Below the pieces are notes generated by a model. That model saw only the letters and a list, made by a program, of their open reading frames with translations, was not told the DNA's origin and did not search any database. Position numbers and translations under genes: made by a program. Shown here piece after piece: positions 54,993 to 64,000 of a stretch of DNA of 64,000 nt (position 1 is its first letter; every line of letters begins with the position of its first letter). The DNA is taken from contig NZ_NMQW01000005.1 of assembly GCF_002234615.1 (NCBI RefSeq), positions 1 through 64,000 of the forward strand, in the 5' to 3' direction. The DNA comes from Paenibacillus rigui. GTDB lineage: Bacteria > Bacillota > Bacilli > Paenibacillales > NBRC-103111.

Positions 54993-55895
54993 TCAGATCA
55001 CAGTCCTTACCCTTTCTTCATTTCTATGCTCGGCTCTGACAATCTCGGTCAAATAAGCCAGTAGCTGCGGACGCATATCCTTGCGGGCCAAGCCCATCTC
55101 CACAATCGCTTTCATGTAGCCGAATTTGTCTCCGATATCATACCGTTCCCCTTTCAAGTCCAGCGCCAGCAGTCCTTCGCGTTGACATACACGGCGCAAC
55201 GCATCGGTCAGCTGATACTCATTGCCGGCGCCACGTTCAATCGTGCGGAGCATTTGGAAAATTGTCGGCTTCAAAATATACCTGCCCATAATCGCCACAT
55301 TGGAAGGGGCCTGCTGCGGATCGGGCTTTTCGACCAAATCCTTCACCTTATAAAGCCGATTCTGCTGCCCCCCGTGCGATACGATGCCATACTTGCTCAC
55401 ATCCTCCATCGGTACCTGACGCACCCCGATAACGGATTTCTGCGATGCATCGTAAGCATGGATCAGCTGCTTCAGCGCGGGAGGCTCGGACACCATAATG
55501 TCGTCACCGAGCAATACGGCAAACGGCTCCTCTCCAACAAACGTTTCCGCGCACAGGACGGCATGTCCGAGGCCCAGCGGCTCCTTTTGACGGATAAAAT
55601 GGATATCGACCAGCTCGCTAATGCTTCGCACCTGTTGAAGCAGGTCCCACTTGCCCTTCTCCTCCAGCGTCTGCTCCAGCTCAACCGACCGGTCGAAATG
55701 ATCCTCGATAGAGCCCTTGTTTCTTCCTGTCACGATTAGGATGCTTTCAATGCCCGATTGGATAGCCTCCTCGACAATATATTGAATGGCCGGCTTATCG
55801 ACAATCGGCATCATCTCCTTCGGCTGCGCCTTAGTTGCCGGGAGAAATCTTGTTCCGAGTCCTGCGGCTGGAATGACGGCTTTTCTTACTTTCAT
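54993..55895 (-). CDS. galU: UTP-glucose-1-phosphate uridylyltransferase
   Basis: 300 residues. The nucleotidyltransferase signature is VIPAAGLGTRFLPATKAQPKEMMPIVDKPAIQYIVEEA, followed by EPLGLGHAVLCAE, FAVLLGDDIM (metal Asp), VGRYILKPTIF-like MGRYILKP and GERYDIGDKFGYMKA. It makes UDP-glucose for surface polysaccharide, teichoic acid and glycolipid synthesis. It is the last gene of the glycosylation operon, 23 bp after the GtrA gene, so UDP-glucose or a lipid-linked derivative is the probable donor of the pathway. Confidence 0.94.
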   Translation of the reverse strand: MKVRKAVIPAAGLGTRFLPATKAQPKEMMPIVDKPAIQYIVEEAIQSGIESILIVTGRNKGSIEDHFDRSVELEQTLEEKGKWDLLQQVRSISELVDIHFIRQKEPLGLGHAVLCAETFVGEEPFAVLLGDDIMVSEPPALKQLIHAYDASQKSVIGVRQVPMEDVSKYGIVSHGGQQNRLYKVKDLVEKPDPQQAPSNVAIMGRYILKPTIFQMLRTIERGAGNEYQLTDALRRVCQREGLLALDLKGERYDIGDKFGYMKAIVEMGLARKDMRPQLLAYLTEIVRAEHRNEERVRTVI

Positions 55896-55917
55896 ATCAA
55901 TCCACTCCTTTTCTCTA

Positions 55918-56334
55918 TTAATGTGGCGTTGGCGTTTCTACCGTTTCCTGCGGCTTCACAAAAACCCATAGCCGGCTGCCCAAATAATTCACCATCATGC
56001 CGGCAGTCGCGGAAAGCAGCTTGCTCAGAAGCAGCGGATATTGAAGCGATTGATGCAGCCAAACCAACAAGCTCGTCGTGAGAAGCAGCGACAGCAAGCT
56101 GACCGATACAAATTTCAGCCCTTCTCTGCCGATTCCGTTCCCTTTTTGCTGAAAAGTCCATTTCCGGTTCATCAAGTAGCTGTTCAGATTACCGCACAGG
56201 AACGATACGCACTGGGCTGCCAGATAAGGCACACCGGCTAGGGTCAGAAGCGTAAATACACCGAAATCAATCGTCGTATTGACGCCTCCTACAAACCCGA
56301 ATTTGATCAGCTGTATGAATGTCTTGTTCATCAT
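55918..56334 (-). CDS. GtrA-family membrane protein
   Basis: 138 residues with four predicted membrane segments and the GtrA signature FIQLIKFGFVGGVNTTIDFGVFTLL and NLNSYLMNRKWTF. ATG 56334 overlaps the GT2 stop by one base (TGATG), and AAAGGA lies just upstream, so translation is coupled. GtrA proteins move lipid-linked sugars made by GtrB-type transferases across the membrane. They act with GT39-type enzymes that use the sugar outside. Confidence 0.85.
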   Translation of the reverse strand: MMNKTFIQLIKFGFVGGVNTTIDFGVFTLLTLAGVPYLAAQCVSFLCGNLNSYLMNRKWTFQQKGNGIGREGLKFVSVSLLSLLLTTSLLVWLHQSLQYPLLLSKLLSATAGMMVNYLGSRLWVFVKPQETVETPTPH

Positions 56335-57326
56335 CAAATGATTCCTTTGAGCTTGCTCTCGAATTTGCTGTCCGCTTTGTTCTCCCGTTTGTTCAGCCCG
56401 AAGCTGTCGCGAACGATATACAGCGGACGGTCCCTCGCTTCGTCATAAATGCGCCCGATGTATTCGCCGGAAATGCCAAGCACTATCAAGATCATCCCTG
56501 TGCAAAACAGCTGAATGATCGCTACGGCATGCCAGCCGCTGATCATCGAATGTGCTGACAGCTTCAGGATCAGAATGATCGCCAGGTACAGCAGACCGGA
56601 AAGGGATAATGCCCCTCCCAGCCAGCTCGCAAGCTTCAGCGGCTTAAAGGAGAACGAGGTCAATCCGTCCAAGCTGAGCTTCAGCATTTTGCGCAGCGGG
56701 TATTTGGTTTCTCCGGCTTCCCGTTCATCCCGCACATATTCGACGGAGGTTTGCCGGAAGCCGACCCAGCTGACGAGCCCGCGGACAAAGCGGTTTTTCT
56801 CGGACAGCCGCTTCATTTCCTCGCACACCTTGCGGTCCATTAAGCGAAAATCACCCGTGTCGACCGGAATTTCCACATCCGTAGAAGCCCGCAGGATGCG
56901 GTAGAATAAGCTTGCCGTCTGCTTCTTGAACCACGTCTCGCCTTTACGCTCCAAGCGCTTTGCGTAGACGACATCATAGCCTTCCCTCCATTTGCCGATC
57001 ATCTCAAGGATCAGTTCCGGCGGGTCCTGCAGGTCGGCGTCGATGACGACGACCGCATCGCCCGAGGCATAGTCCATTCCTGCCGTGATGGCGATCTGGT
57101 GCCCGAAATTGCGAGAGAAATTAATCAGCTTCACGGCATCGTCCGTTTCACTTAACGCTTGGATCAGCTCAGCGGAATGATCCCGGCTGCCATCATTGAC
57201 GAACAACAGCTCGTAGCCTTCCCCGGTTTGATCCATTACCTGCTTCAGCCGTCTGTACGTTTTGGTGATCACTTCTTCTTCGTTAAAGACCGGAACGACG
57301 ATGGAATAGCGAATGCGTGTATTCAT
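56335..57326 (-). CDS. GtrB/DPM1-type glycosyltransferase (GT2)
   Basis: 330 residues. The GT2 domain (about 1-230) has VPVFNEEEVITKTYRRLKQVM, ELLFVNDGSRDHS, NFSRNFGHQIAITAGMDYASGD and VVVIDADLQDPPELI (the DxD-like metal site). VDTGDFRLMDRKV completes the active site. Two membrane segments follow (about 235-310). The family transfers glucose or another sugar to undecaprenyl phosphate. It lies 18 bp after the GT39 gene. Confidence 0.9.
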
Positions 57327-57344
57327 CTTCCCTTCCTCCTGACC

Positions 57345-59600
57345 TTATGGATTGATTTGGTACAGCGTCTCGTTGCCCATGCCAGGTCCGCCGCCGCGCC
57401 CGTCCTGGGCTTGATTCTGGCTTTGATCTCCGTTTTGCGTTTGCTGCCATTCGGTTTTGGGGACTTCCGTGCCATGCTCCTTAATCCAGGCCGTGAGCTC
57501 CGAGCTGCCGCCATCGGGCCCGCCGCCGGAAGAAATCAGGAAGTACTTCACTTCCTTGTTCTTCACCATCTGCTCCAGCTTGGCAGCGGTCAGAATCGGG
57601 TCGGAGCCGGAAAAGCCTCCCATGGCCATCACCGCTTTACCGGTGCGAATAATATATCCTTGAGCCGATGTCGCTCTTGACGTTGCAAAAAGATACTTCT
57701 CACCTGTATTGTTTTTCGTTACGTAGTCAAGTAATTTTTCGTTGACGCTTCCGTTCATGTCTCCGCCCATGCCTTGACGCTGCGTTCCATCCGCATTGGC
57801 ACGACGCCCTCCGGTCTGATCGGCATTCGTTCCATCGGCGCTGCCGCCCATGGCCTGCGGAGGCATGCCTCCACCCATGCCGCTCAGCTGGCCTGGTCCA
57901 GCCTGAGGCAGCATACTGTTGCCTCCGTAAATCATCGGTGTCGCCGCCCAGAAGGTTGGAGCTACGAGCAGAGCGAGCATGCCGGCGACCGCAGCAGCTG
58001 AAGCCAGCTTCTGCCTGGCCGCCGTCAGGAACAAGATAAGCGCAAGCGTAACGCCCGCGGCACCGATGCCGATGGACCAGCCCATGCCGATCTTGGATTG
58101 GTAAGGCTGCAGCACATACAGCTCGAATGCCGTTGCAGCCAAAATCCCTGTCGGCAGCAGCCATCTCCGCCAGCCTTCCTTGCTGCGGTACTGGCTCCAA
58201 AGCTCTACCCAGCCTGCACCGGCAAGAACCGCTATGGACGGAGCGAGCATAATCAAATAATAGTGATGGAAAAAGCCCGCTACGCTGAAGAATGCCATGA
58301 CGGGAAGCAGCCACGCGAGCCAAAACAACGTTTCCGTTTCTTTGCCCGTCAGCTGCTTTCTCCGGCGGACGCCGGACAGCAAGCCTACGCAGGCGAAGGC
58401 TACGAAAGGGAGCAGCCAGCTGGCTTGCCCGGACAGCTCCGTCTGGAACAAGCGGAGCGGTCCCGCGGTGCCGGTACCGAAGGCACCGCCGCCCATCCCG
58501 CCTCCGCCGGGGCCTCCGGCTCTGCCGTCGCCGCCAGGCATCTGACCCGGCGCACCGCCGCCGTCAGAGGCAAATCCCGGCGGCTGCTGTGATGTGCCGG
58601 TATTGCCGCGGCTGGCTGTGCCGTCCGGCTGCGTTGGCGCCAGGTCGGCTGCACCGCTGCCAGCCTCCTGCGGGGCGGCTTGCGCTTGCCCGCCGTCCGC
58701 GTTGGCCGCGGGTTGGCCCGCCGTGCCGCTGCCGTCCTGCGACCGGCCTGCGCCCTCGCGCTGCTGGCCAGTCATTTGGCCGCCACCGCCGCCTCCCATG
58801 CCCTTGTTCCCCGTCAAACGGGAGATGCCGTTGTAGCCAAAAGCCAGCTCCAGCACGGAGTTGGTTTGACTGCTGCCCATGTAAGGACGATTCTGCTGCG
58901 GAATCGAATCCACGACAACCGCCCAGGAGACCGATACGCCAACCATAATGGCGGTGGCTGCGGCAAGCACAGCCAATTTCTTTTTCCATTGCACCTTATA
59001 AGCAAGCAGATAAAACAAGTAAAATGCAGGGACAATCATGTAAGCTTGAAGCATTTTCTCATTAAAGCCGACGCCTATCATCGCAAAAGCCCCCAAAATC
59101 CAGCCCACCCTGCGGGAGCGAATGCCTTTAAACAGCATTGACGTGGCCAGCAGCAAGGTGAACACCAGCAAAGCGTCGACATTGTTCGTTCTTGCCACAG
59201 CTACGGCAATCGGCGTACATGCCATAATCAAGCTCGACCAGCGCGCAGCTGTGATTCCGAAGCTTGGTTTCACCAGGCGGTACATGAGAAGAACGGAGCC
59301 TACACCCGCTAGCGCTTGGGGCAAAATAACGCTCCAGCCATGAACACCGAGTACTTTGGCAAATATCGTCTGCACCCAGAACGTGACAGGCGGCTTATCC
59401 ACCGTAACGAACCCGGCCGGGTCAAAGGATGCGAAGAAAAAATTGTGAAAGCTCTGTACCATGCTGGTTACGGCTGAGGTATAGTAGCCATTTGCATAGG
59501 AATCGTTCCAAATGTTAAACATATTCAGGAAAGCGGAAAGGAACGTTATTCCCAGTAAGATGAAGTCAAATCGTTGAGCTTGTTTCATGCCCGTTGTCAT
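57345..59600 (-). CDS. GT39/ArnT-like membrane glycosyltransferase (YkcB-like)
   Basis: 751 residues. The N-terminal PMT-type catalytic region (FDFILLGITFLSAFLNMFNIWNDSYANGYYTSAVTSM, with the conserved acidic residue in the first loop; GFVTVDKPPVTFWVQTIFAKV) is followed by about 10 membrane segments. A loop of about 100 residues (about 265-385) is very rich in Gly, Gln and Asp/Ala (GGGGGGQMTGQQREG and similar), a second Gly/Met-rich segment lies at about 590-640. The C-terminal part ends in Gly/Asn/Gln-rich QTQNGDQSQNQAQ. It would transfer sugar from a polyprenyl carrier outside the membrane. First gene of the operon with GT2, GtrA and galU. Confidence 0.85.
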   Translation of the reverse strand: MTTGMKQAQRFDFILLGITFLSAFLNMFNIWNDSYANGYYTSAVTSMVQSFHNFFFASFDPAGFVTVDKPPVTFWVQTIFAKVLGVHGWSVILPQALAGVGSVLLMYRLVKPSFGITAARWSSLIMACTPIAVAVARTNNVDALLVFTLLLATSMLFKGIRSRRVGWILGAFAMIGVGFNEKMLQAYMIVPAFYLFYLLAYKVQWKKKLAVLAAATAIMVGVSVSWAVVVDSIPQQNRPYMGSSQTNSVLELAFGYNGISRLTGNKGMGGGGGGQMTGQQREGAGRSQDGSGTAGQPAANADGGQAQAAPQEAGSGAADLAPTQPDGTASRGNTGTSQQPPGFASDGGGAPGQMPGGDGRAGGPGGGGMGGGAFGTGTAGPLRLFQTELSGQASWLLPFVAFACVGLLSGVRRRKQLTGKETETLFWLAWLLPVMAFFSVAGFFHHYYLIMLAPSIAVLAGAGWVELWSQYRSKEGWRRWLLPTGILAATAFELYVLQPYQSKIGMGWSIGIGAAGVTLALILFLTAARQKLASAAAVAGMLALLVAPTFWAATPMIYGGNSMLPQAGPGQLSGMGGGMPPQAMGGSADGTNADQTGGRRANADGTQRQGMGGDMNGSVNEKLLDYVTKNNTGEKYLFATSRATSAQGYIIRTGKAVMAMGGFSGSDPILTAAKLEQMVKNKEVKYFLISSGGGPDGGSSELTAWIKEHGTEVPKTEWQQTQNGDQSQNQAQDGRGGGPGMGNETLYQINP

Positions 59601-59908
59601 GGTACTCCTCCTTTATTTCAATCGTGCCTTAGCAGGACCTACAGTCCGTCATGACTCCGAGTGAATGCAATATGATTTCTTAGTTCCATACTACCCCCGC
59701 AAACTGAACTCAGCCTTAAGCCCAACTGAGCGTTACTTGAGTAGTTCCTGAATGTTGCCTGAAAATATTGCAGCTAGCATCCCCCGCCCGACGACAAATC
59801 GGCGGTTGATAAAAGTTACGGCCCGGCGTCGTGGAAGCAATTGTTCGCTGCAACAAAAAAAGTATGGATGTACGAAATCTCCGTACATCCATACCTTTTT
59901 GATGCTGC
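59601..59908. other. Intergenic region with shared terminator
   Basis: No gene. The right part holds the terminator at 59855-59901. The left part is the promoter region of the glycosylation operon, with no clear -35/-10 by eye. Confidence 0.4.
59855..59901. terminator. Bidirectional terminator
   Basis: AAAAAGTATGGATGTACG pairs with CGTACATCCATACCTTTTT around a short loop (14-bp stem). Runs of A on the left and T on the right allow use on both strands. It lies between the glycosylation operon promoter and the end of the broken alpha-galactosidase. Confidence 0.75.
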
Positions 59909-60494
59909 TTATTCTGTTATTTTATACAATCTGCAGCCGTGACCCGGAACCATCGCCTCGATTTTACCGGACACAGGCGCCAGATCCTCCCGTTCCCACA
60001 CATCCCGCACTGGATAAAGCTTGGCCTCCTTCATGCCGAGAAGCCCCAGCTCTACTGAAACAAGTGTCTCCTGCTCTCCCAGATTAAATAAAGCTGCATA
60101 GGTGCCGCCATCCTCATCCTTCGCAGTCCAAGCCGCTTGCTCGCCCTGACGAACAGCTGACGGTTCCAGAAGCTGTGCTTCAACAGCCGGAGTACCTCTT
60201 CATTGGTGATTAACGAAAGCGTCCACTCGTCGTTATCCGGCAAATGCCCTCCGAACATGAGCGGGGAACGGAACAGACACCAGAGTGTCATCATCGTTCT
60301 CTGCTCATCTCTCGTAAATCGGGTCATCCGGTCTCCTGCGCGGGCGCGAACCCTCTTATTCCCAGCCATACGGCTTCAAATGATCCGCCATATAATCGTC
60401 ATTGGCGATGACCTCCGCCTCGGTGACGCTCGCACCGAAGCAATCCCAGCTGTTCCACCCCATTGGCGGTGTCGCTGCAAGTATTGAATTCATG
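59909..60494 (-). pseudogene. Deleted and frameshifted GH27 alpha-galactosidase
   Basis: From ATG 60494 the frame reads NSILAATPPMGWNSWDCFGASVTEAEV and stops at a TAA after PYGWE. The next piece, in a second frame, is MTRFTRDEQRTMMTLWCLFRSPLMFGGHLPDNDEWTLSLITNEEVL. A third frame reads GEQAAWTAKDEDGGTYAALFNLGEQETLVSVELG and ends LYKITE-TAA at 59909. All three belong to one glycoside hydrolase family 27 enzyme, in order. About 250 residues containing both catalytic Asp residues are missing between the first and second pieces. Confidence 0.85.
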
Positions 60495-60699
60495 AATCGT
60501 TCTCTCCTTCCAATGCGGCCTTTTCCAATGTGGCCTTCTTCAGGTGCCTAATTGAAAAGTACCGAACCTGCGGATTCCTGTCCATAATCATTGCGGCGCA
60601 TGTTGCGTGAATCGCCCTGAAGCGAAAAAAACCTCGCCAGGTGGCCAGGTTTTATCTGTATGAGGGTGGTGCATAAAGGGAGAAATCTCGAGCATGTTT

Positions 60700-63012
60700 T
60701 CACTTATGCTTCTCCCGGTACTGTCCGGGCGTCATATCAATCACTTTTTTAAAATACCGGATAAAATTTTGCGAATTTTGATAGCGGAGCCGTTCCGCGA
60801 TTTCGCTGATTTTCATATCGGTCTCCACCAGCCAACGCTTCGCTAAGGTCAGCCGGTGCTGGGACAAATAATCACTGAAATTCGTCCCTGTTTCTTTGCG
60901 GAACACATTTTTAATATAATTCGGATGATAATTAAGCCGCGACGCGCAAATTTCGAGCGTAAGGTCGGATTCGCATTCCTCGTGGATCATATCGAGCATG
61001 CGCTCCGATATTTTCTTATTCTGATGCTCCCATTTCGTATGCAGAGCAGCAATCATCGGATCAATAATGTATTGATAAAACCACGCTTCAATCTCTTCCG
61101 TTGTCTTCAGGTCCAGCAGCTGCTCGTGCATCGGCTTGCCTGACGCCGACATCGGATTGACGGTCAGCCCCGCGGCCTCCTGCCACTCCCTCAGCAAATC
61201 GACCAGCAGCCGGATCAACACCATTTGAAAGTCAATATATCTCGGATTTTCTTTAAGCGCATGCCGAATCAATTCATTCAGCAAGCCCCGGGCCTTCTCC
61301 CGATCCTCCATCTTGATGGCGTCGACAAGCTCCTTTTCCATCCATTCGGGATAAGCCATCGCAATCTGCGTATCCGGCAGCACATTCTGAAACGGCAGAA
61401 TGACCTGCTCCCCGAAGCGCACCCTGTATTTGAGCGATTCCAGGCTTTCCTTGTAAGCCTGCGGCGTCTCCTGGATATCCTTGTAAGGACGGCTCAAACC
61501 GATACTGATTTTGAGATCGAGCAGCTCCCATACCGTCGTTTGAATCTGCTCGGCGAACGCATACACAGCCGCTTCCAGCTCTTCCTCCTGCTCAACCCGG
61601 CTTCGGCAAATCGTCACCTGGTTATTGACCATAACCACCGGCTCCAGCCGCTGCTCCCGTGGAACAAGCTCGCTCACCATGTTGCCGATGGCGAATAAGA
61701 GCAGATCCTTATCGTGTCCGCTGTACCTTGTTTTATCCAACGTATCGATCTGGATGGTCATGACGGCGTAGCTGCCGTCTATAGAATCGTAGGCGAACTG
61801 CGCCCACCTCTCACGCGTCTCGCTTGGCCGGATTTCCCCCTGCAGCAGCCTGCGGATAAAAAATCCCTCCAGCTGCTTCGAATGCTTCCTCAATTGATTG
61901 CTTAGCTGCAGCTCGGAGGTGCGGAGCCTGGAAATATGATCGCCGATCACCTGAAGCTCATCCCGGTCTTCGCGCTCCCCAGGCTTGCCATCCCCTACAG
62001 CCAGGGAGAACACACTCCGGATCGGCAAATACATTCGCTTGGAGCCAATCCAGGCAAGGAACAGAATCATCACGAACACCCCGGCGGAAACATACAGCGT
62101 GTACCAGCCGATCGAACGTGAATCCTTTGTAATATCGCTCAGGGAGGAAACGGATAAATAGTACCAGCCGTTGTATTTGGACTTGTTGTACATGACCCCG
62201 ATCATTTCGCCCTGGGACTTGAAGGTCACGTAGCCTTGTGCAGGCTCAGCCGCTTGCCGTATGCTCTCCACCGCCTGCTTCAGCGCATCGGCAGATTGCA
62301 GCACCTGTCCGGCCGGCTGTGTCAGCGTGCGGAACTCGCTATCCAATATGATCGTTTCCCGATCCTCCGCTTCATTAAAGACAAGCTTCTCCAGCTTGCT
62401 GGCCGGAAACTCTCCAATAATGAGCCCTGAGGTATTCGACCAATTCACAGGCAGCTTTTTGACCAGACGAACGCCCGGAACAGCGGCATCCGACAAGCGC
62501 TCTTGCGCTTCCCCCCCGTTGGCAGCAGTTTCCGGCGGCATCGCAGTCCAAAAGGAGGCTTCCGGGGACTTGGCGTATTCCGCAATCATGTCTTTCATTC
62601 TTGAGTCTTCTAGTGTCGTAAAGCCTTCATTGGAAAGCACCCAGCCGAACCGCAGGCTCGTCACATAAATATTTTTTACACCCAGCTCAAAAGGCTGCAG
62701 CTTGTTCAGGCCCGCATTCAATTCATTGATCATTGTAAAATATTTGGAAGAAAGCGGCGTTTGCAATGCCTCGTTCATGAGGGATGAGGACATATACTGC
62801 GTCATTAAATTTTCGAACAGCATCAGCTGCTGCTCAACGTTGAACTGCGCTTGCTGCAGCAGCTTCATATGGCTGTCGTTCACTTTCTCCTGAAGGCTGT
62901 GCTTGGTGCGCAGAAAAGACAGGCTGCCCAAAATGACGACGGGTATCGTACCGATGAGCAGACTGAAGAGCAGAAGCCGGACTAAGTACTTGGATGAAAA
63001 TAGTTTAGGCAA
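60700..63012 (-). CDS. Membrane-bound AraC regulator with extracellular sensor
   Basis: 770 residues, same architecture as the one at 30904-33192. Membrane segments lie near 12-32 and about 300-320; the extracellular region between them is dCache-like. A YesN-like GGDEF-related middle region (about 400-520: AVMTIQIDTLDKTRYSGHDKDLLLFAIGNMVSELV) is followed by AraC helix-turn-helix motifs (about 670-765: LTLEICASRLNYHPNYIKNVFRKETG and MKISEIAERLRYQNSQNFIRYFKKVIDMTPGQYREK). It is divergent from an LplB-type permease gene, which it probably controls. Confidence 0.87.
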   Translation of the reverse strand: MPKLFSSKYLVRLLLFSLLIGTIPVVILGSLSFLRTKHSLQEKVNDSHMKLLQQAQFNVEQQLMLFENLMTQYMSSSLMNEALQTPLSSKYFTMINELNAGLNKLQPFELGVKNIYVTSLRFGWVLSNEGFTTLEDSRMKDMIAEYAKSPEASFWTAMPPETAANGGEAQERLSDAAVPGVRLVKKLPVNWSNTSGLIIGEFPASKLEKLVFNEAEDRETIILDSEFRTLTQPAGQVLQSADALKQAVESIRQAAEPAQGYVTFKSQGEMIGVMYNKSKYNGWYYLSVSSLSDITKDSRSIGWYTLYVSAGVFVMILFLAWIGSKRMYLPIRSVFSLAVGDGKPGEREDRDELQVIGDHISRLRTSELQLSNQLRKHSKQLEGFFIRRLLQGEIRPSETRERWAQFAYDSIDGSYAVMTIQIDTLDKTRYSGHDKDLLLFAIGNMVSELVPREQRLEPVVMVNNQVTICRSRVEQEEELEAAVYAFAEQIQTTVWELLDLKISIGLSRPYKDIQETPQAYKESLESLKYRVRFGEQVILPFQNVLPDTQIAMAYPEWMEKELVDAIKMEDREKARGLLNELIRHALKENPRYIDFQMVLIRLLVDLLREWQEAAGLTVNPMSASGKPMHEQLLDLKTTEEIEAWFYQYIIDPMIAALHTKWEHQNKKISERMLDMIHEECESDLTLEICASRLNYHPNYIKNVFRKETGTNFSDYLSQHRLTLAKRWLVETDMKISEIAERLRYQNSQNFIRYFKKVIDMTPGQYREKHK

Positions 63013-63329
63013 AGCGCTTCACTCCCAAAAACCCTCTAGTTATACTCTATTGTAATCGCTTCAACTCTAGCATGCAGTCATTATAGTATAAACTCAATGA
63101 AAGCTCAATTTACCTCTTCAAATTCGGTATAAACAGCGTACGCTCTATTGATTATCCTACCTTCCCCAATGATTATGAAGTCGTCGAACAAGGGCTGAAC
63201 GGCTATTTCCAAGCGATTCCGCGGACAAGGTATGCCGTCATGATTATATACAGGAATACGGCGAATCGGTAAGGTAAAAGTATCCCGTAAACGAAAGCGA
63301 AGGGAAACTTAACTTGGGAGGGATACGCT
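63013..63329. promoter_or_regulatory. Divergent promoter region, AraC regulator and LplB-type operon
   Basis: Contains a cre-like sequence TTGTAATCGCTTCAA (63050-63064; one mismatch to the consensus). A plus-strand frame with no start (about 63146-63271, reading IDYPTFPNDYEVVEQGLNGY) might be a remnant of a gene, but is not recognised. Confidence 0.35.
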
Positions 63330-64000
63330 GTGCAGGCTGTTTCTATAAAAAACGAACCGATAGCCGAATCAAAGCTGAGCCTATTCAAACGACGGCTCAA
63401 AAAACACAAATGGTTTTATCTCATGCTGACCCCGGGTCTGCTGTACTTCCTCATTTATAAGTATGTTCCGATGTGGGGGGTTCTGATTGCCTTCCAGGAC
63501 TACCAGCCGTTCCTCGGCTTTTTCAAGAGCAGCTGGGTCGGCTTCAAGCACTTCGAAACCTTCTTTAGCGATGAAACGTTCTGGATGCTGTTTCGAAATA
63601 CATTTGTTCTGGCAATCTATAACATCTTGTTCTTTTTTCCGCTCCCCATCATTATTTCACTGATGCTGAACGAGGTCCGCAAGGAAATGTTCAAGCGGCT
63701 GATCCAAACCTTGATTTATATTCCCCATTTCGTCTCGTGGGTGGTCGTTGTCGGGATCAGCTTCCTCTTCTTCTCCAAGGAAGGCGGCATCTTCAATACG
63801 ATGCTCGTAAGTCTCGGGAAGGAGCCCGTTAACTTTTTACTCAGCGCGGACTGGTTCCGTACGATCATCACTTCGCAGGTAATATGGAAAGAGACCGGAT
63901 GGGGCACGATCATCTTCTTGGCCGCCCTCGCTGGAGTCGATCCCCAATTATATGAAGCGGCGAAGATCGACGGTGCGGGACGCTGGAGACAGATGTGGCA
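63330..64000 (+). CDS. Sugar ABC importer permease (LplB/YteP-type), partial
   Basis: A GTG start at 63330 is 7 nt after GGGAGGG. The 223 codons in the window encode a charged N-terminus and membrane segments with YFLIYKYVPMWGVLIAFQDYQ and LMLNEVRKEMFKRLIQTLIYIPHFVSWVVV, as in the LplB group. The coupling motif DPQLYEAAKIDGAGRWRQMW runs into the window edge. It is the start of a third LplABC-type importer, divergent from its AraC regulator. The rest lies beyond the window. Confidence 0.9.
   Translation, partial: MQAVSIKNEPIAESKLSLFKRRLKKHKWFYLMLTPGLLYFLIYKYVPMWGVLIAFQDYQPFLGFFKSSWVGFKHFETFFSDETFWMLFRNTFVLAIYNILFFFPLPIIISLMLNEVRKEMFKRLIQTLIYIPHFVSWVVVVGISFLFFSKEGGIFNTMLVSLGKEPVNFLLSADWFRTIITSQVIWKETGWGTIIFLAALAGVDPQLYEAAKIDGAGRWRQMW

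Overview
The window looks like the chromosome of a Paenibacillus-type Firmicute. The carbohydrate genes are densely packed. Ribosome sites are strong (AGGAGG-like). GTG and TTG starts are common. There are many AraC-type regulators with extracellular sensor domains, and two LplABC-type sugar importers that lack their own ATPase gene. The species call is inference from gene content; no rRNA or tRNA gene is visible. REGION 1, about 1-23,370, is an accessory island transcribed almost entirely on the minus strand. It holds two paralogous modules. Module A (387-3061) has a winged-helix DNA-binding gene, a candidate immunity gene and an orphan Rhs toxin tip. Module B (6397-21364) has a paralogous helix-turn-helix gene, a candidate immunity gene and an intact exported locus. 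That locus encodes a 2052-residue subtilisin-Rhs toxin, a 556-residue exported protein and a 1745-residue protein with three seven-bladed RCC1 propellers. Each helix-turn-helix gene is followed by its own array of short inverted repeats. Between the modules lie an IS110-family element with a striking two-unit structured repeat, a short serine recombinase with a small partner gene, and an XRE regulator. A decayed group II intron closes the island. REGION 2, about 23,400-33,200, is a pectin module: oligogalacturonate lyase, a GH4 enzyme (probably an alpha-galacturonidase), a divergent AraC regulator, an LplABC-type importer and a membrane AraC regulator. REGION 3, 33,400-37,100, holds miscellaneous genes: an ArsR-type helix-turn-helix fused to a GyrB/HSP90-like ATPase domain, a VOC protein, a lysoplasmalogenase and gene fragments. 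REGION 4, 37,090-42,560, is a compact Weimberg-type pentonate operon (FAH-family dehydratase, semialdehyde dehydrogenase, YjhG/YagF dehydratase) with an IclR regulator; the same 17-bp palindrome lies before the operon and before the regulator. REGION 5, 42,780-54,830, carries a sugar isomerase, a D-2-hydroxyacid dehydrogenase, AraC regulators, a second sugar importer, an SsuD-like monooxygenase, a DinB protein and a YesU/SGNH-esterase pair. REGION 6, 54,990-59,600, is a cell-surface glycosylation operon (GT39, GT2, GtrA, GalU). REGION 7, 59,900-64,000, holds a wrecked GH27 alpha-galactosidase and an AraC sensor-regulator divergent from an LplB-type permease cut by the window end. The most interesting material is in Region 1. 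An exported Rhs polymorphic toxin carries its own subtilisin domain and is made with RCC1 beta-propeller and NBR1-Ig-like partner proteins that each end in an Rhs-like YD motif. Beside it is a displaced toxin-immunity cassette bounded by conserved DNA blocks.
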